A stretch of 8,756 bases of DNA from Sulfitobacter sp. GTDB lineage: Bacteria > Pseudomonadota > Alphaproteobacteria > Rhodobacterales > Rhodobacteraceae. The position numbers and the translations under genes were made by a program. The stretch is from positions 1 to 8,756 of the forward strand of contig JAGXHD010000082.1 in NCBI GenBank assembly GCA_024636395.1, read 5' to 3'. Shown piece after piece: positions 1 to 6,015 of the stretch. Positions within the stretch are counted from its first letter, which is position 1. Each line of letters starts with the position of its first letter. The notes under the pieces were generated by a model, which saw only the letters and a list, made by a program, of their open reading frames with translations, had not been told where the DNA came from and did no database searches.

Positions 1-117
1 CGCTGTTTCACAGACTGCTGCCCTCGAGGCGGCCGTAGGGTACGGCTTGAAGTCGGATTCCTTCTTGGCGATCCGGTGAAGCACTTCAACTCGGGTTCGG
101 CACGTTTTCTGCTTCAT
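1..117 (-). other. Possible partial ORF at left edge, uncertain
   Basis: A minus-strand frame opens with ATG at 117 and stays open to the window edge (39 codons, beginning MKQKTCRTRVEVLHRIAKKE). It lies in the same frame as pxpA, 39 nt beyond its stop codon. No Shine-Dalgarno sequence precedes the ATG (the upstream bases are AAGCCAAAAACCG). Third positions are only mildly GC-rich compared with the firm genes here. I do not recognise the protein. It may be the start of a small gene continuing leftwards, or chance. The rest of 1-156 shows no clear terminator for the pxp operon. Confidence 0.2.
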
Positions 118-156
118 CGGTTTTTGGCTTAGGTTTGTGGGCGTCGCCTGAATGGC

Positions 157-912
157 TCACCCAAAGGTCTCAACCGTGATCGTCGCGCTCTCCAGAGCCG
201 TGCGCACCGCGCGCGCGATCTCGACCGCAGTCGGGGTGTCGCCGTGCAGGCAGATCGTATCGATCGCGGCGGGGATGCGTTTGCCGCTTTGCGTGATAAT
301 CGCGCCGGCCTTTACCATCTCGACCATCCGCGCACCCGCAATATCGGGATCGTGAATCACCGCACCGTCGATGCTACGGTCGACAAGTGTCGCATCATCA
401 TTGTAGGCGCGATCGGCGAAGATTTCGCCCGCCCAGGCACAACCAAGCGCTTCGACAGCCTGCTGCTGCGCTGTGGCGGCGAGGACAATGACAATGAGAT
501 CGGGATCCACCGAGAGCGCGGCCTCATATAGGTCACGCGCCAGCTCTGGGTCCTCGGACGCCATATTGGCCACGGCACCGTGCAGTTTGAGATGGCGCAC
601 CTTTGCGCCCACGCTGCGGGCCATGCCGGTTGCGGCGGCGACCTGATAGCGGATCTGGTTTTGCAGTGTCGCGCGCGGCACTGACATACGATTGCGCCCG
701 AAACCCGCGAGATCCATGAAGCCGGGATGCGCGCCGATGCCGACGCCATTTTCATGCGCCAGCGCCATCGTGGCCGCCATGGTATCCGCATCCCCGGCAT
801 GGCCACCACAGGCGATATTGGCGGATGTTACCGTGCGCAGCAGCGCTGCATCATCACCCATTTTCCAAGGGCCATAGCTTTCGCCCATATCGGCATTGAG
901 ATCGACGCGCAT
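157..912 (-). CDS. pxpA: LamB/YcsF family protein, 5-oxoprolinase subunit A-like
   Basis: A 251-residue protein of the LamB/YcsF family, the usual length. In the characterised PxpABC enzyme this subunit works with PxpB and PxpC in the ATP-dependent opening of 5-oxoproline (pyroglutamate) to glutamate in the cytoplasm. Family landmarks are the N-terminal DLNADMGES (4-12), GDDAALLRTVTSANIACG (19-36), IGAHPGF (59-65), HLKLHG (107-112), EIFADRAY (163-170) and CLHGD (221-225). The frame extends 13 codons further upstream, but the ATG at 912 is preferred. It starts the family's own N-terminus and follows a GAGGAG ribosome binding site (7-nt gap) that lies in the last two codons of pxpC. It is the last gene of the operon, 4 nt after pxpC. 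Oddities: the usual ACGFHAGD reads ACGGHAGD (34-41), KPHGALYN reads KLHGAVAN (109-116), and LVPRS reads LVDRS. Family membership is sure; 5-oxoproline as the true substrate is less so. Confidence 0.9.
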   Translation of the reverse strand: MRVDLNADMGESYGPWKMGDDAALLRTVTSANIACGGHAGDADTMAATMALAHENGVGIGAHPGFMDLAGFGRNRMSVPRATLQNQIRYQVAAATGMARSVGAKVRHLKLHGAVANMASEDPELARDLYEAALSVDPDLIVIVLAATAQQQAVEALGCAWAGEIFADRAYNDDATLVDRSIDGAVIHDPDIAGARMVEMVKAGAIITQSGKRIPAAIDTICLHGDTPTAVEIARAVRTALESATITVETFG

Positions 913-916
913 GGGG

Positions 917-1945
917 TTACTCCTCGAGTGCAAAGGGATTGGTGGTGGCACTGATTACGCCGCTGATAAGCTGATAAGACAACAGGTCGCGGATGCTGTG
1001 CGGATCGCGGAGCAGGGCCGTTATGTTCGATCCCAGAGCGGCGCGGGCCGCATTGGCGCGTTGCTCAAGCGTACGGGCCTCGTCGAGCGAGACGAACTCG
1101 AACGAGAGGGCAGCGCCCGCAGGAGCCTGCGCCACCCGTGCCATATCACAGGGCAGTACGGTGCCGATCCGTGGGTATCCCCCCGTGGTCTGACATTCGC
1201 ACATCAGGACAAATGGTGCGCCATCGCCCGCGATCTGGATATCGCCCGGCACGATCACATCCGACAGGATGGTGAGCTGCCCCTCGGCCACGAAGGGCGC
1301 GCCATCGTGGTCCATGCGTACGCCCATCCGGTTACCGCGCGCATCGCGTCGAAAGGATGTGGTGCCAAAGCGTTCCCGGGTCTCGGTGTCGAAATGCTTG
1401 GTCTGCATGGAGGCGGTGATGCGGATACGCCCGCCAACGAAGCGGTCATCCGCAGGCAGGGTCATCCCCGTCGAGCTGCCCTTGTCGGGCCCTATGGGCA
1501 GAGCATCACCGCCGGTCAGCGCAGCGCCCAATCCCGCGCTTAGATGCGCCCCACGGGCGCCCATCATCTCCGGTGTGTCGATGCCGCCGCCGACATTCAG
1601 ATAACCGTAGGTGCCACTGCGCGCGCCGCCGATTTTGAGCGTGGCGCCTGCGGGCAGCGGATGGCTCGCGTTCCAGGCGACGGGGGCGTCGTCGATCATG
1701 GCAGTCATCGGCGCGCCGGTGAGAGCGATGCGCAGGTCCGCCCCCGCACGGAACGTGCCGCCCATTCCCACCATTTCGAGCGCGGCATACTGTTCGGGTT
1801 GCCCCAGCAGTGCCGCACCTTCATGCAGCGCCAGCGTATCGGCGGCGCCGCCCCGCGTGAGCCCCTGAGCCAGATAGCCGGGCCTGCCCATGTCCTGTAC
1901 GGTGACGGCGGGGCCGCACGAGAGGATCTCGAGGGTGCGGCTCAT
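917..1945 (-). CDS. pxpC: Biotin-dependent carboxyltransferase family protein, 5-oxoprolinase subunit C-like
   Basis: A 342-residue protein of the carboxyltransferase subunit A/B family (PxpC, formerly KipA/YbgK-like), full length. It should form the catalytic core with PxpB, related to the C-terminal part of urea amidolyase and allophanate hydrolase. Landmarks are VQDMGRPGY (16-24), GGAADTLAL (32-40), AALEM (54-58), IALTGAPM (73-80), YGYLNVGGGID (113-123) and the C-terminal CQTTGGYPRIGTVLPCDMA (251-269). Its ATG lies inside the end of pxpB (ATGA, 4-nt overlap), so the two are probably translationally coupled; an AGGTG sits just upstream. Its last codons carry the ribosome binding site for pxpA. 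Differences from the typical family are GLTRGGAAD where GVPxSGAMD is usual, and MMGARGAHLSAGLG where LGSRST is usual. Family assignment is firm; the exact substrate is inferred. Confidence 0.9.
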   Translation of the reverse strand: MSRTLEILSCGPAVTVQDMGRPGYLAQGLTRGGAADTLALHEGAALLGQPEQYAALEMVGMGGTFRAGADLRIALTGAPMTAMIDDAPVAWNASHPLPAGATLKIGGARSGTYGYLNVGGGIDTPEMMGARGAHLSAGLGAALTGGDALPIGPDKGSSTGMTLPADDRFVGGRIRITASMQTKHFDTETRERFGTTSFRRDARGNRMGVRMDHDGAPFVAEGQLTILSDVIVPGDIQIAGDGAPFVLMCECQTTGGYPRIGTVLPCDMARVAQAPAGAALSFEFVSLDEARTLEQRANAARAALGSNITALLRDPHSIRDLLSYQLISGVISATTNPFALEE

Positions 1946-2679
1946 GCGAGCACCTGCCGCTGCGCGCCGCCGTTGCCGCTTGTGTCGCGCTCGACGATCC
2001 GCGCGTATTCGGCTGCGGTCACGGAAGCAAAGCGCAGCTCGTCGCCGGGCGCGAGAGCAATGGGATGGTCATCTTTCGGCCGGAAGGTGCGAAAGGCGGT
2101 CTGGCCTACATGGCGCCAGCCCGTGGGTGAGGCATTGGTGAAAATGATCAATTGCCGGATCGCTACCACAAGTGCCCCTGCCGGCACCGACTTGGTCAGC
2201 GCTTGCTGTCTCGGGATATCCCAATGCGGCGGCAGTTCTCCGGTATAGGGCTGGCCGGGCGCGAAACCGATCGTGAGCACGCGGACGCGGGCCGATGAAA
2301 GCTCCGCAATGGCTGTCTCCGGCGACACGCCCGCGGCTTGGGCTGCTTCCTCCAGCTGCGGTGCTGCATCGGTGCCGTAGAGTGTCGGGATTTCCCACAG
2401 GGTCCGCCCGGCGGGCAGCGGAGCGCTGTGCCAGTCTTGCGTGGCCAGCAGCGCGTTGAGCTTTTCGGTGATCCCCTCAGGCGCGGTGGTGACCAGATCA
2501 ACACTGATGAAAGTCGAGACCAGCGATGTTGACGTCTCGCGCACCTCCGGCCAATCCTCCGCTTCCACTGCGGCGCGAAAGGCGATGGCGGCGCGGTTGG
2601 CGGGCTCGCTCATGGTATCGGCAAACTGGACCAGAAGACCAGCGAGGCCTACGGCACGGATCTGGACTGGCTCAGCCAT
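1942..2679 (-). CDS. pxpB: 5-oxoprolinase subunit B-like (KipI/allophanate hydrolase subunit 1 family)
   Basis: A 245-residue protein of the PxpB/KipI family, slightly longer than the common 220-240. It pairs with PxpC in the 5-oxoprolinase complex. Landmarks are WEIPTLYGTDAAPQLEEAA (95-113), LTIGFAPGQPYTGELPPHW (135-153), SVPAGAL (164-170), SPTGWRHVGQTAFRTF (184-199) and APGDELRF (210-217). The ATG at 2679 starts MAEPVQIRA; a TTG immediately before it could extend the protein by one residue. There is no Shine-Dalgarno directly upstream. Instead a 13-codon leader ORF ends on TGATG, overlapping this ATG, which suggests coupled re-initiation. It is the first gene of the operon. Motif differences are GFAPGQPYTG for the usual GFxPGFPYLG, IRQLIIFTN where an AGGQTGIYP-like stretch is usual, PTGW for PGGW, and loss of the usual His just after the EEV/I-helix (here AELSSARVRV). 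Confidence 0.87.
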   Translation of the reverse strand: MAEPVQIRAVGLAGLLVQFADTMSEPANRAAIAFRAAVEAEDWPEVRETSTSLVSTFISVDLVTTAPEGITEKLNALLATQDWHSAPLPAGRTLWEIPTLYGTDAAPQLEEAAQAAGVSPETAIAELSSARVRVLTIGFAPGQPYTGELPPHWDIPRQQALTKSVPAGALVVAIRQLIIFTNASPTGWRHVGQTAFRTFRPKDDHPIALAPGDELRFASVTAAEYARIVERDTSGNGGAQRQVLA

Positions 2680-2720
2680 CAATAGGCGCTTTGGGCAATT
2701 GTGGGCATAAATACCAACAT
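2679..2720 (-). CDS. Candidate 13-codon leader ORF coupled to pxpB
   Basis: The peptide MLVFMPTIAQSAY ends in TGA, whose final A is the first base of the pxpB ATG (TGATG). It is preceded by GAGGAG (2727-2732) with a 6-nt gap to its ATG, the strongest ribosome binding site in this intergenic region; pxpB has none of its own. The arrangement would let ribosomes load here and re-initiate on pxpB. The alternative is that the ribosome binding site and start are what is left of a longer gene lost by deletion. Overlapping it in the same frame is an 88-codon frame starting at 2945, so it could also be the tail of that frame. The peptide has no run of one amino acid that would mark a classic attenuator. 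Confidence 0.35.
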   Translation of the reverse strand: MLVFMPTIAQSAY

Positions 2721-2726
2721 GTCGAT

Positions 2727-2732
2727 CTCCTC
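2727..2732 (-). promoter_or_regulatory. Strong ribosome binding site ahead of the pxpB leader ORF
   Basis: GAGGAG read on the minus strand, 6 nt before an ATG at 2720. It is followed only by a 13-codon ORF that ends on the pxpB start codon, so it is likely the entry point for translation of the pxp operon. Confidence 0.5.
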
Positions 2733-2945
2733 TAGGCCAGACAGACCAGAGCGGGCGCGCAAATGCAATGCTCCTTGCCCCGCCAAGCGGCGCTGCCCTC
2801 GAGGATCATAATGCCGGCCTTCTCCCTGATCATGATTGAGGCGGCGTTGGTGCTGCCGGATGCGATTTCGGGCATGATCGAGAAAACTGCTTACCGCCGC
2901 CCCGCCTATTTTTTGCAGTCGGCTGGAAAACCCGACGTCCTCCAT
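2732..2945 (-). pseudogene. Possible decayed small coding region upstream of pxpB, unrecognised
   Basis: Two overlapping minus-strand frames seem to hand over to each other. The first starts with ATG at 2945 after a weak GAGG (MEDVGFSSRLQKIGGAAVSS...). The second, one base shifted, runs from ATG at 2875 to a TAG at 2732 (MPEIASGSTNAASIMIREKA...) and has strongly GC-rich third positions, as the real genes here do. Dropping one T from the TTTT run near 2883 would join them into about 70 residues without a stop. This may be a frameshifted remnant, a truncated gene, or coincidence. I recognise no family. The TAG lies inside the ribosome binding site of the pxpB leader ORF, a spacing normal for consecutive genes of an operon. 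Confidence 0.25.
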
Positions 2946-2973
2946 GTTGCCTCAGCCTGAAATCATCGGATGA

Positions 2974-3001
2974 ATTGTAAGAAGCTTTTTCAGAATGGAA
3001 A
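2974..3001 (-). promoter_or_regulatory. Candidate sigma-70-type promoter for the pxp operon
   Basis: On the minus strand TTTCCA (2996-3001, four of six bases of the -35 consensus) is followed after 16 nt by TACAAT (2974-2979, five of six of the -10 consensus). It lies in the AT-rich part of the gap and points at pxpB. Transcription would start near 2967, giving a leader of nearly 290 nt before pxpB. Short AT-rich boxes arise by chance, so this is tentative. Confidence 0.35.
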
Positions 3002-3030
3002 AACAAGAATGAAATGATTTGTAATTTGAA

Positions 3031-3044
3031 GTCATATACATGAC
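3031..3044. promoter_or_regulatory. Palindromic operator-like site
   Basis: GTCATATACATGAC has perfect 5-bp arms (GTCAT/ATGAC) around a 4-nt centre, in the AT-rich stretch roughly 30 bp upstream of the candidate -35 box. Its form resembles operators bound by dimeric regulators such as the GntR family. No regulator gene lies next to the pxp operon in this window, so any binder is unknown. Confidence 0.3.
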
Positions 3045-3142
3045 TGGTGTTTCATCAGTAGAACCAAGGCTGACGGCTCGGAACAGGCTCAAAAGCTCCC
3101 TTATGTCCGTGACCATGACCGCCAAGGGCTGCTGCGAAAGAG

Positions 3143-4372
3143 TTAGCCGAACTGGTGCTGCATTGAGGGCCTGAGCCAGTCGGCAGCGAATTCGATCCTG
3201 CTCACCCCGGCCAGCCGCTTGATCCGGTCAAGTTCCGCCTCAAATGCGCCCTGTCGCCCCTTGCCCCATGTCACGCACCGCTCGGGCCAAATCGCGCGGA
3301 CGCGTAGGGTATCCTCCGCGCGAAATGCTTTCATATCCACACGTCCCACCAGCCGCTCGCCCTGAAGCAACGGAAAGACATAATAGCCAAAGATGCGCTT
3401 GGCCTCCGGCACGAACACTTCGATGCGGTAGTCGAAGCCGAAGAGAAATTTGGCGCGCTTGCGGTCGCGCAGGGCGGGATCGAACGGGCTCAGAACGCGC
3501 AGGCGGTTGGTCGCGGGCTGTGTGATCGCAGGATCATGCGCCAGTCCGGGCCGGGCGAGGCTGCGTTTCACGCTTCCGTCCGCGCCGGTGATTTCTATCT
3601 CTCCGATCTCGCCCCGGCGCAGGGCGTCGGCGCACCAATCCTTCGCTTCCGCCGCAGTGACATGCGCCCAAAATGCGGCGATTTCGCCGGAGGTGGCAAA
3701 GCCCAGACGATCCAGCGCTCCGGCGCAGCACCAGTCGATCGTTTGTTGTTCCGAAGGGGCGTCATTTATGCCCCAGAGATGTGGCTCCAGCGCACGTTCG
3801 GTCAGATCATAGCGCTTTTGAAATCCCTCACGTCCAACCACATGGAGCGCGCCGCTGCGCCACAGATACTCCAGCGCCGTTTTGGAGGGGTGCCAGTCCC
3901 ACCAGCCGCCGGAGCCGCGCGCCTCCTGCTGGCCCACGTCAGATGAGCCGCAGGCACCGTGAACGCGGATGTGGTCCAGCACGGTCTGAAGCTGCTCCTC
4001 GAACCCGTCACGCCGCGAAGCGCGCCATTGCTTGCGCAGCTTGGCGGCATCGCGGGCGCGGCGCATGTGCCATTTGGGGTAGAAAGAGAGGGGAATCACC
4101 GCGGCGTCATGTGTCCAATGCTCGAAGAGGCCTGTATCCTGCTCATAGAGCCGCTTTAGATCGTCGCTCCGGTAGCGCGGCTTGCGGGCAAACAGGATCA
4201 GATCATGCGCGCGTGCGACGGTATTGATACTGTCGAGTTGTACGAAGCCCAAGCGCTCGATCAGTTGCAACAGGGACCTGCCGTCCGATGCGCCCTGCGG
4301 GGTGTCCAGCAGCGCGTGGCGGTCCATGAATATTCGCCGCGCCGCACTGTTGCTCAGGCGCGGCAGGCTCAT
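3143..4372 (-). CDS. ycaQ: YcaQ-type winged-helix DNA glycosylase (interstrand crosslink repair family)
   Basis: A 409-residue protein of the HTH_42/AlkZ-YcaQ family, matching the length of E. coli YcaQ (about 410). Family members are DNA glycosylases that remove alkylated bases and unhook some interstrand crosslinks. The catalytic motif is the YcaQ form Q-phi-D: QLD at 45-47 in LGFVQLDSINTVARAHDLILFAR, rather than the QxQ of AlkZ. Other landmarks are EHWTHDA (84-90), LSPFDP (295-300) with RDRKR (302-306), FGFDYRIEVFVP (311-322), KRIFGYYVFPLLQGERLVGRVDMKA (325-349), and a basic C-terminal part ending at DWLRPSMQHQFG. The start ATG overlaps the stop of the upstream repressor gene (ATGA), so the two are probably co-transcribed and translationally coupled. 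Family and intact active motif are firm; the natural lesion in this organism is unknown. Confidence 0.9.
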   Translation of the reverse strand: MSLPRLSNSAARRIFMDRHALLDTPQGASDGRSLLQLIERLGFVQLDSINTVARAHDLILFARKPRYRSDDLKRLYEQDTGLFEHWTHDAAVIPLSFYPKWHMRRARDAAKLRKQWRASRRDGFEEQLQTVLDHIRVHGACGSSDVGQQEARGSGGWWDWHPSKTALEYLWRSGALHVVGREGFQKRYDLTERALEPHLWGINDAPSEQQTIDWCCAGALDRLGFATSGEIAAFWAHVTAAEAKDWCADALRRGEIGEIEITGADGSVKRSLARPGLAHDPAITQPATNRLRVLSPFDPALRDRKRAKFLFGFDYRIEVFVPEAKRIFGYYVFPLLQGERLVGRVDMKAFRAEDTLRVRAIWPERCVTWGKGRQGAFEAELDRIKRLAGVSRIEFAADWLRPSMQHQFG

Positions 4373-5406
4373 CCGTGGGTGCGACGGCGCAGCGTATCTC
4401 CAAGCGACAGCGTGGGCTTCATGGTCACAGTCCTGGGCATGTCGAGATCGGGCTCCGGGGCCGATGCGTTCAGAATGATCTTCGCCGCGGCGCTTCCGAT
4501 CTCGCGGCGGCAGGCGTCTGTTGTGGCAAGTTGTCTGGGCAGACCCGCCAGCAGCTCGATCCCGTTGAACCCCGCCAGCCCGATCTGGCCCGGCACGTCG
4601 ATGCCTTCATCCAGCAGATGCAATAGCCCACCGGCACCGATCATATCGTTGGAATAATACAGAAAATCCAGGTCCGGCGAGCGTTTGAGCATGTCACGCG
4701 TCATCTCGCGGCCCTTCAGGAGGGCGGAGCCACCATGATAGAATGCGCGGTCCTCGATCTCGATACCCTCGCGGGCCAGCGCCTCGGTAAATCCCTCGAA
4801 GCGTTTGCGCGCGCGGTGATCCAGCGGCATCTTGGTGCCCAGAAAGCCGATGCGCTCATAGCCCTCGCGCAGGATCGTCTTGGCCATGTCGCGCCCGGCC
4901 TGACGGTGCGAAATACCCACCATCGCATCGACAGGATTGCCATCCGTATCCATGATCTCGACCACCGGAATGCCGGCATTCATCAGCATTGCACGTGTAG
5001 CCTCGGAATGCTCCAGCCCTGCGATGATCACCCCAGAAGGGCGCCAGGACAGCATTTCGTAGAGCACCTGCTCTTCTTTTTCGGGCTGGTAATCGGTCAC
5101 ACCGACGACTGGTTGCAATGGGGTATCGTCAAAGACCGCGTTGATCCCAGCAAGTACTTCGGGAAAAACCATGTTCCCCAAGGATGGAATGATGACAGCG
5201 ACCAGATTGACTCGCTGGGAGGCAAGCGAGCCAGCGATCTGGTTGGGCACGTACCCCAGCTCCTTTGCCGCTGTTAACACCCGCTCCCGCGTTGCGGCAG
5301 AAACGTCCCCGCTTTTGCGCAAAACGCGGCTCACGGTCATCTCCGAGACCCCGCAGGCCTCCGATACATCGCGCAGGGTGAGGGGGCGTTTGGGTTTTTG
5401 TGACAC
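4369..5406 (-). CDS. LacI-family transcriptional repressor, GntR (gluconate)-like
   Basis: A 345-residue regulator of the LacI/GalR family. The N-terminal helix-turn-helix is at 10-29 (TLRDVSEACGVSEMTVSRVL) and the hinge helix follows at GYVPNQIAGSLA (51-62). The sugar-binding domain starts VNLVAVIIPSLGNMVFPEVLAGI (66-88) and includes LSWRPSGVIIAG (119-130), GIPVVEIMD (145-153), FLYYSNDMIGAGGLL (248-262) and GLAGFNG (276-282). The order and wording of these segments resemble E. coli GntR, so a sugar acid or related ligand is likely (inference). The frame is open up to an ATG at 5478, but GTG at 5406 is chosen: it has AGGA 8 nt upstream, and it puts the helix-turn-helix at the normal distance from the N-terminus. 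It overlaps ycaQ by 4 nt and is divergent from the tRNA and the xylB relic. It may once have controlled that kinase. Confidence 0.88.
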   Translation of the reverse strand: MSQKPKRPLTLRDVSEACGVSEMTVSRVLRKSGDVSAATRERVLTAAKELGYVPNQIAGSLASQRVNLVAVIIPSLGNMVFPEVLAGINAVFDDTPLQPVVGVTDYQPEKEEQVLYEMLSWRPSGVIIAGLEHSEATRAMLMNAGIPVVEIMDTDGNPVDAMVGISHRQAGRDMAKTILREGYERIGFLGTKMPLDHRARKRFEGFTEALAREGIEIEDRAFYHGGSALLKGREMTRDMLKRSPDLDFLYYSNDMIGAGGLLHLLDEGIDVPGQIGLAGFNGIELLAGLPRQLATTDACRREIGSAAAKIILNASAPEPDLDMPRTVTMKPTLSLGDTLRRRTHG

Positions 5407-5418
5407 AGCTCTAATCCT

Positions 5419-5434
5419 GAAACGTAAACTTTTC
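5419..5434. promoter_or_regulatory. Imperfect palindrome just upstream of the LacI-type gene
   Basis: GAAACGTAAACTTTTC is an imperfect inverted repeat (six of eight base pairs match) lying immediately before the ribosome binding site of the repressor gene. LacI-family proteins commonly bind AT-rich palindromes near their own promoters, so this could be an autoregulatory operator. It lacks the central CG usual for the family. Confidence 0.2.
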
Positions 5435-5531
5435 TGCCTTGAGCGTAGTGTCTCCCTCCCAGACAGGCAATCGCCCATCTGCCTCCACCCCCTCTGGATT
5501 CGGCCAGAAATCTGGGGTATCGGGATGAAGT

Positions 5532-5608
5532 GGTCCCGTGGCTCAACTGGATAGAGCAGCCCCCTCCTAAGGGGCAGGTTATTGGTTCGAATCCAATCGG
5601 GGTCACCA
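5532..5608 (+). tRNA. tRNA-Arg(CCU)
   Basis: A complete 77-nt cloverleaf can be folded by eye. The acceptor stem GGTCCCG pairs with CGGGGTC (two G-U pairs). The D-arm is GCTC/GAGC. The anticodon arm is GCCCC-CTCCTAA-GGGGC, with anticodon CCT at the centre of a 7-nt loop. The variable loop is AGGTT, and the T-arm is ATTGG-TTCGAAT-CCAAT. The discriminator base is A and the CCA end is encoded. It reads the AGG arginine codon. It is divergent from the LacI-type gene with about 125 bp between them. No clear terminator hairpin follows; the next bases are AT-rich. tRNA genes of this kind are frequent integration sites. I looked for a copy of its 3' end elsewhere in the window and saw none. Confidence 0.95.
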
Positions 5609-6015
5609 CTTTAGTTATTATAGCGATGTCCTAAGTAGATCTTGTGGCTGGGGATCTCTGAAGTTGCCTCGAAGAAAGAAACCCCCGTCCGGATCCAACT
5701 AGAAGGGCGCAGAGGTGCCAACTTTTATGGGATTGTTAGATCGAGCACCGAGTCTTTGGACAGACACATCAGTTTGATCGCGATATTTCGGTCTTGTCCG
5801 ACAGCTTTGCCAAAGCAGGCATAGATAGCCTGCCGTTTCCTAACTGTTCATATCACCATAGATCGTCACAGGCCCGAAGAAGGTGGGGGACCGTCATGCG
5901 CCGTGAGCAAAGTTTTGCCTTGGGACATGTACGGGGTTGGCCAAGCGCGTGCTGCGCGTCCATACCCCAGCCGAAACGCTTGCCGCTGGTCTTGCACACG
6001 GCCATAGACGTTTGC
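5609..6015. other. Gene-free stretch between tRNA-Arg and the xylB relic
   Basis: About 400 bp without a supportable gene. The first 250 bp are noticeably less GC-rich than the rest of the window and rich in stop codons on both strands. A short perfect hairpin, GCAGGC...GCCTGC with a 7-nt loop, lies near 5816-5834 but has no T-run. Nothing resembles an integrase or transposase. It is probably decayed or foreign filler beside the tRNA. Confidence 0.5.

Larger units (their letters stand above)
2680..3142. other. Intergenic region upstream of the pxp operon
   Basis: About 460 bp between the pxpB start and the ycaQ stop. Its left half (2680-2945) is GC-rich and may hold a decayed frame and a leader ORF. 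The stretch from about 2960 to 3060 is clearly AT-richer than the surroundings, as expected of a promoter, and carries the candidate promoter and palindrome listed separately. In 3060-3142, downstream of ycaQ, I see no convincing hairpin terminator and no gene. Confidence 0.6.

Noticed and set aside
17..29. Short 13-nt match GCTGCCCTCGAGG shared between the left edge and the region near 2792
   Set aside because: A single match of this length is about what chance gives in a GC-rich window of this size, and the flanks do not match.
896..2248. Long plus-strand open frames opposite pxpC and pxpB
   Set aside because: They are shadows of the well-supported minus-strand genes; no start signals and no recognisable protein.
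4735..5277. Plus-strand open frame of about 180 codons opposite the LacI-type gene
   Set aside because: Antisense shadow of a clear helix-turn-helix regulator, with no recognisable domain.
5407..5478. Longer start for the LacI-type protein at ATG 5478
   Set aside because: It would add 24 Arg-rich residues before the helix-turn-helix, unlike the family, while the GTG at 5406 has a well-placed AGGA and normal spacing to the DNA-binding domain.
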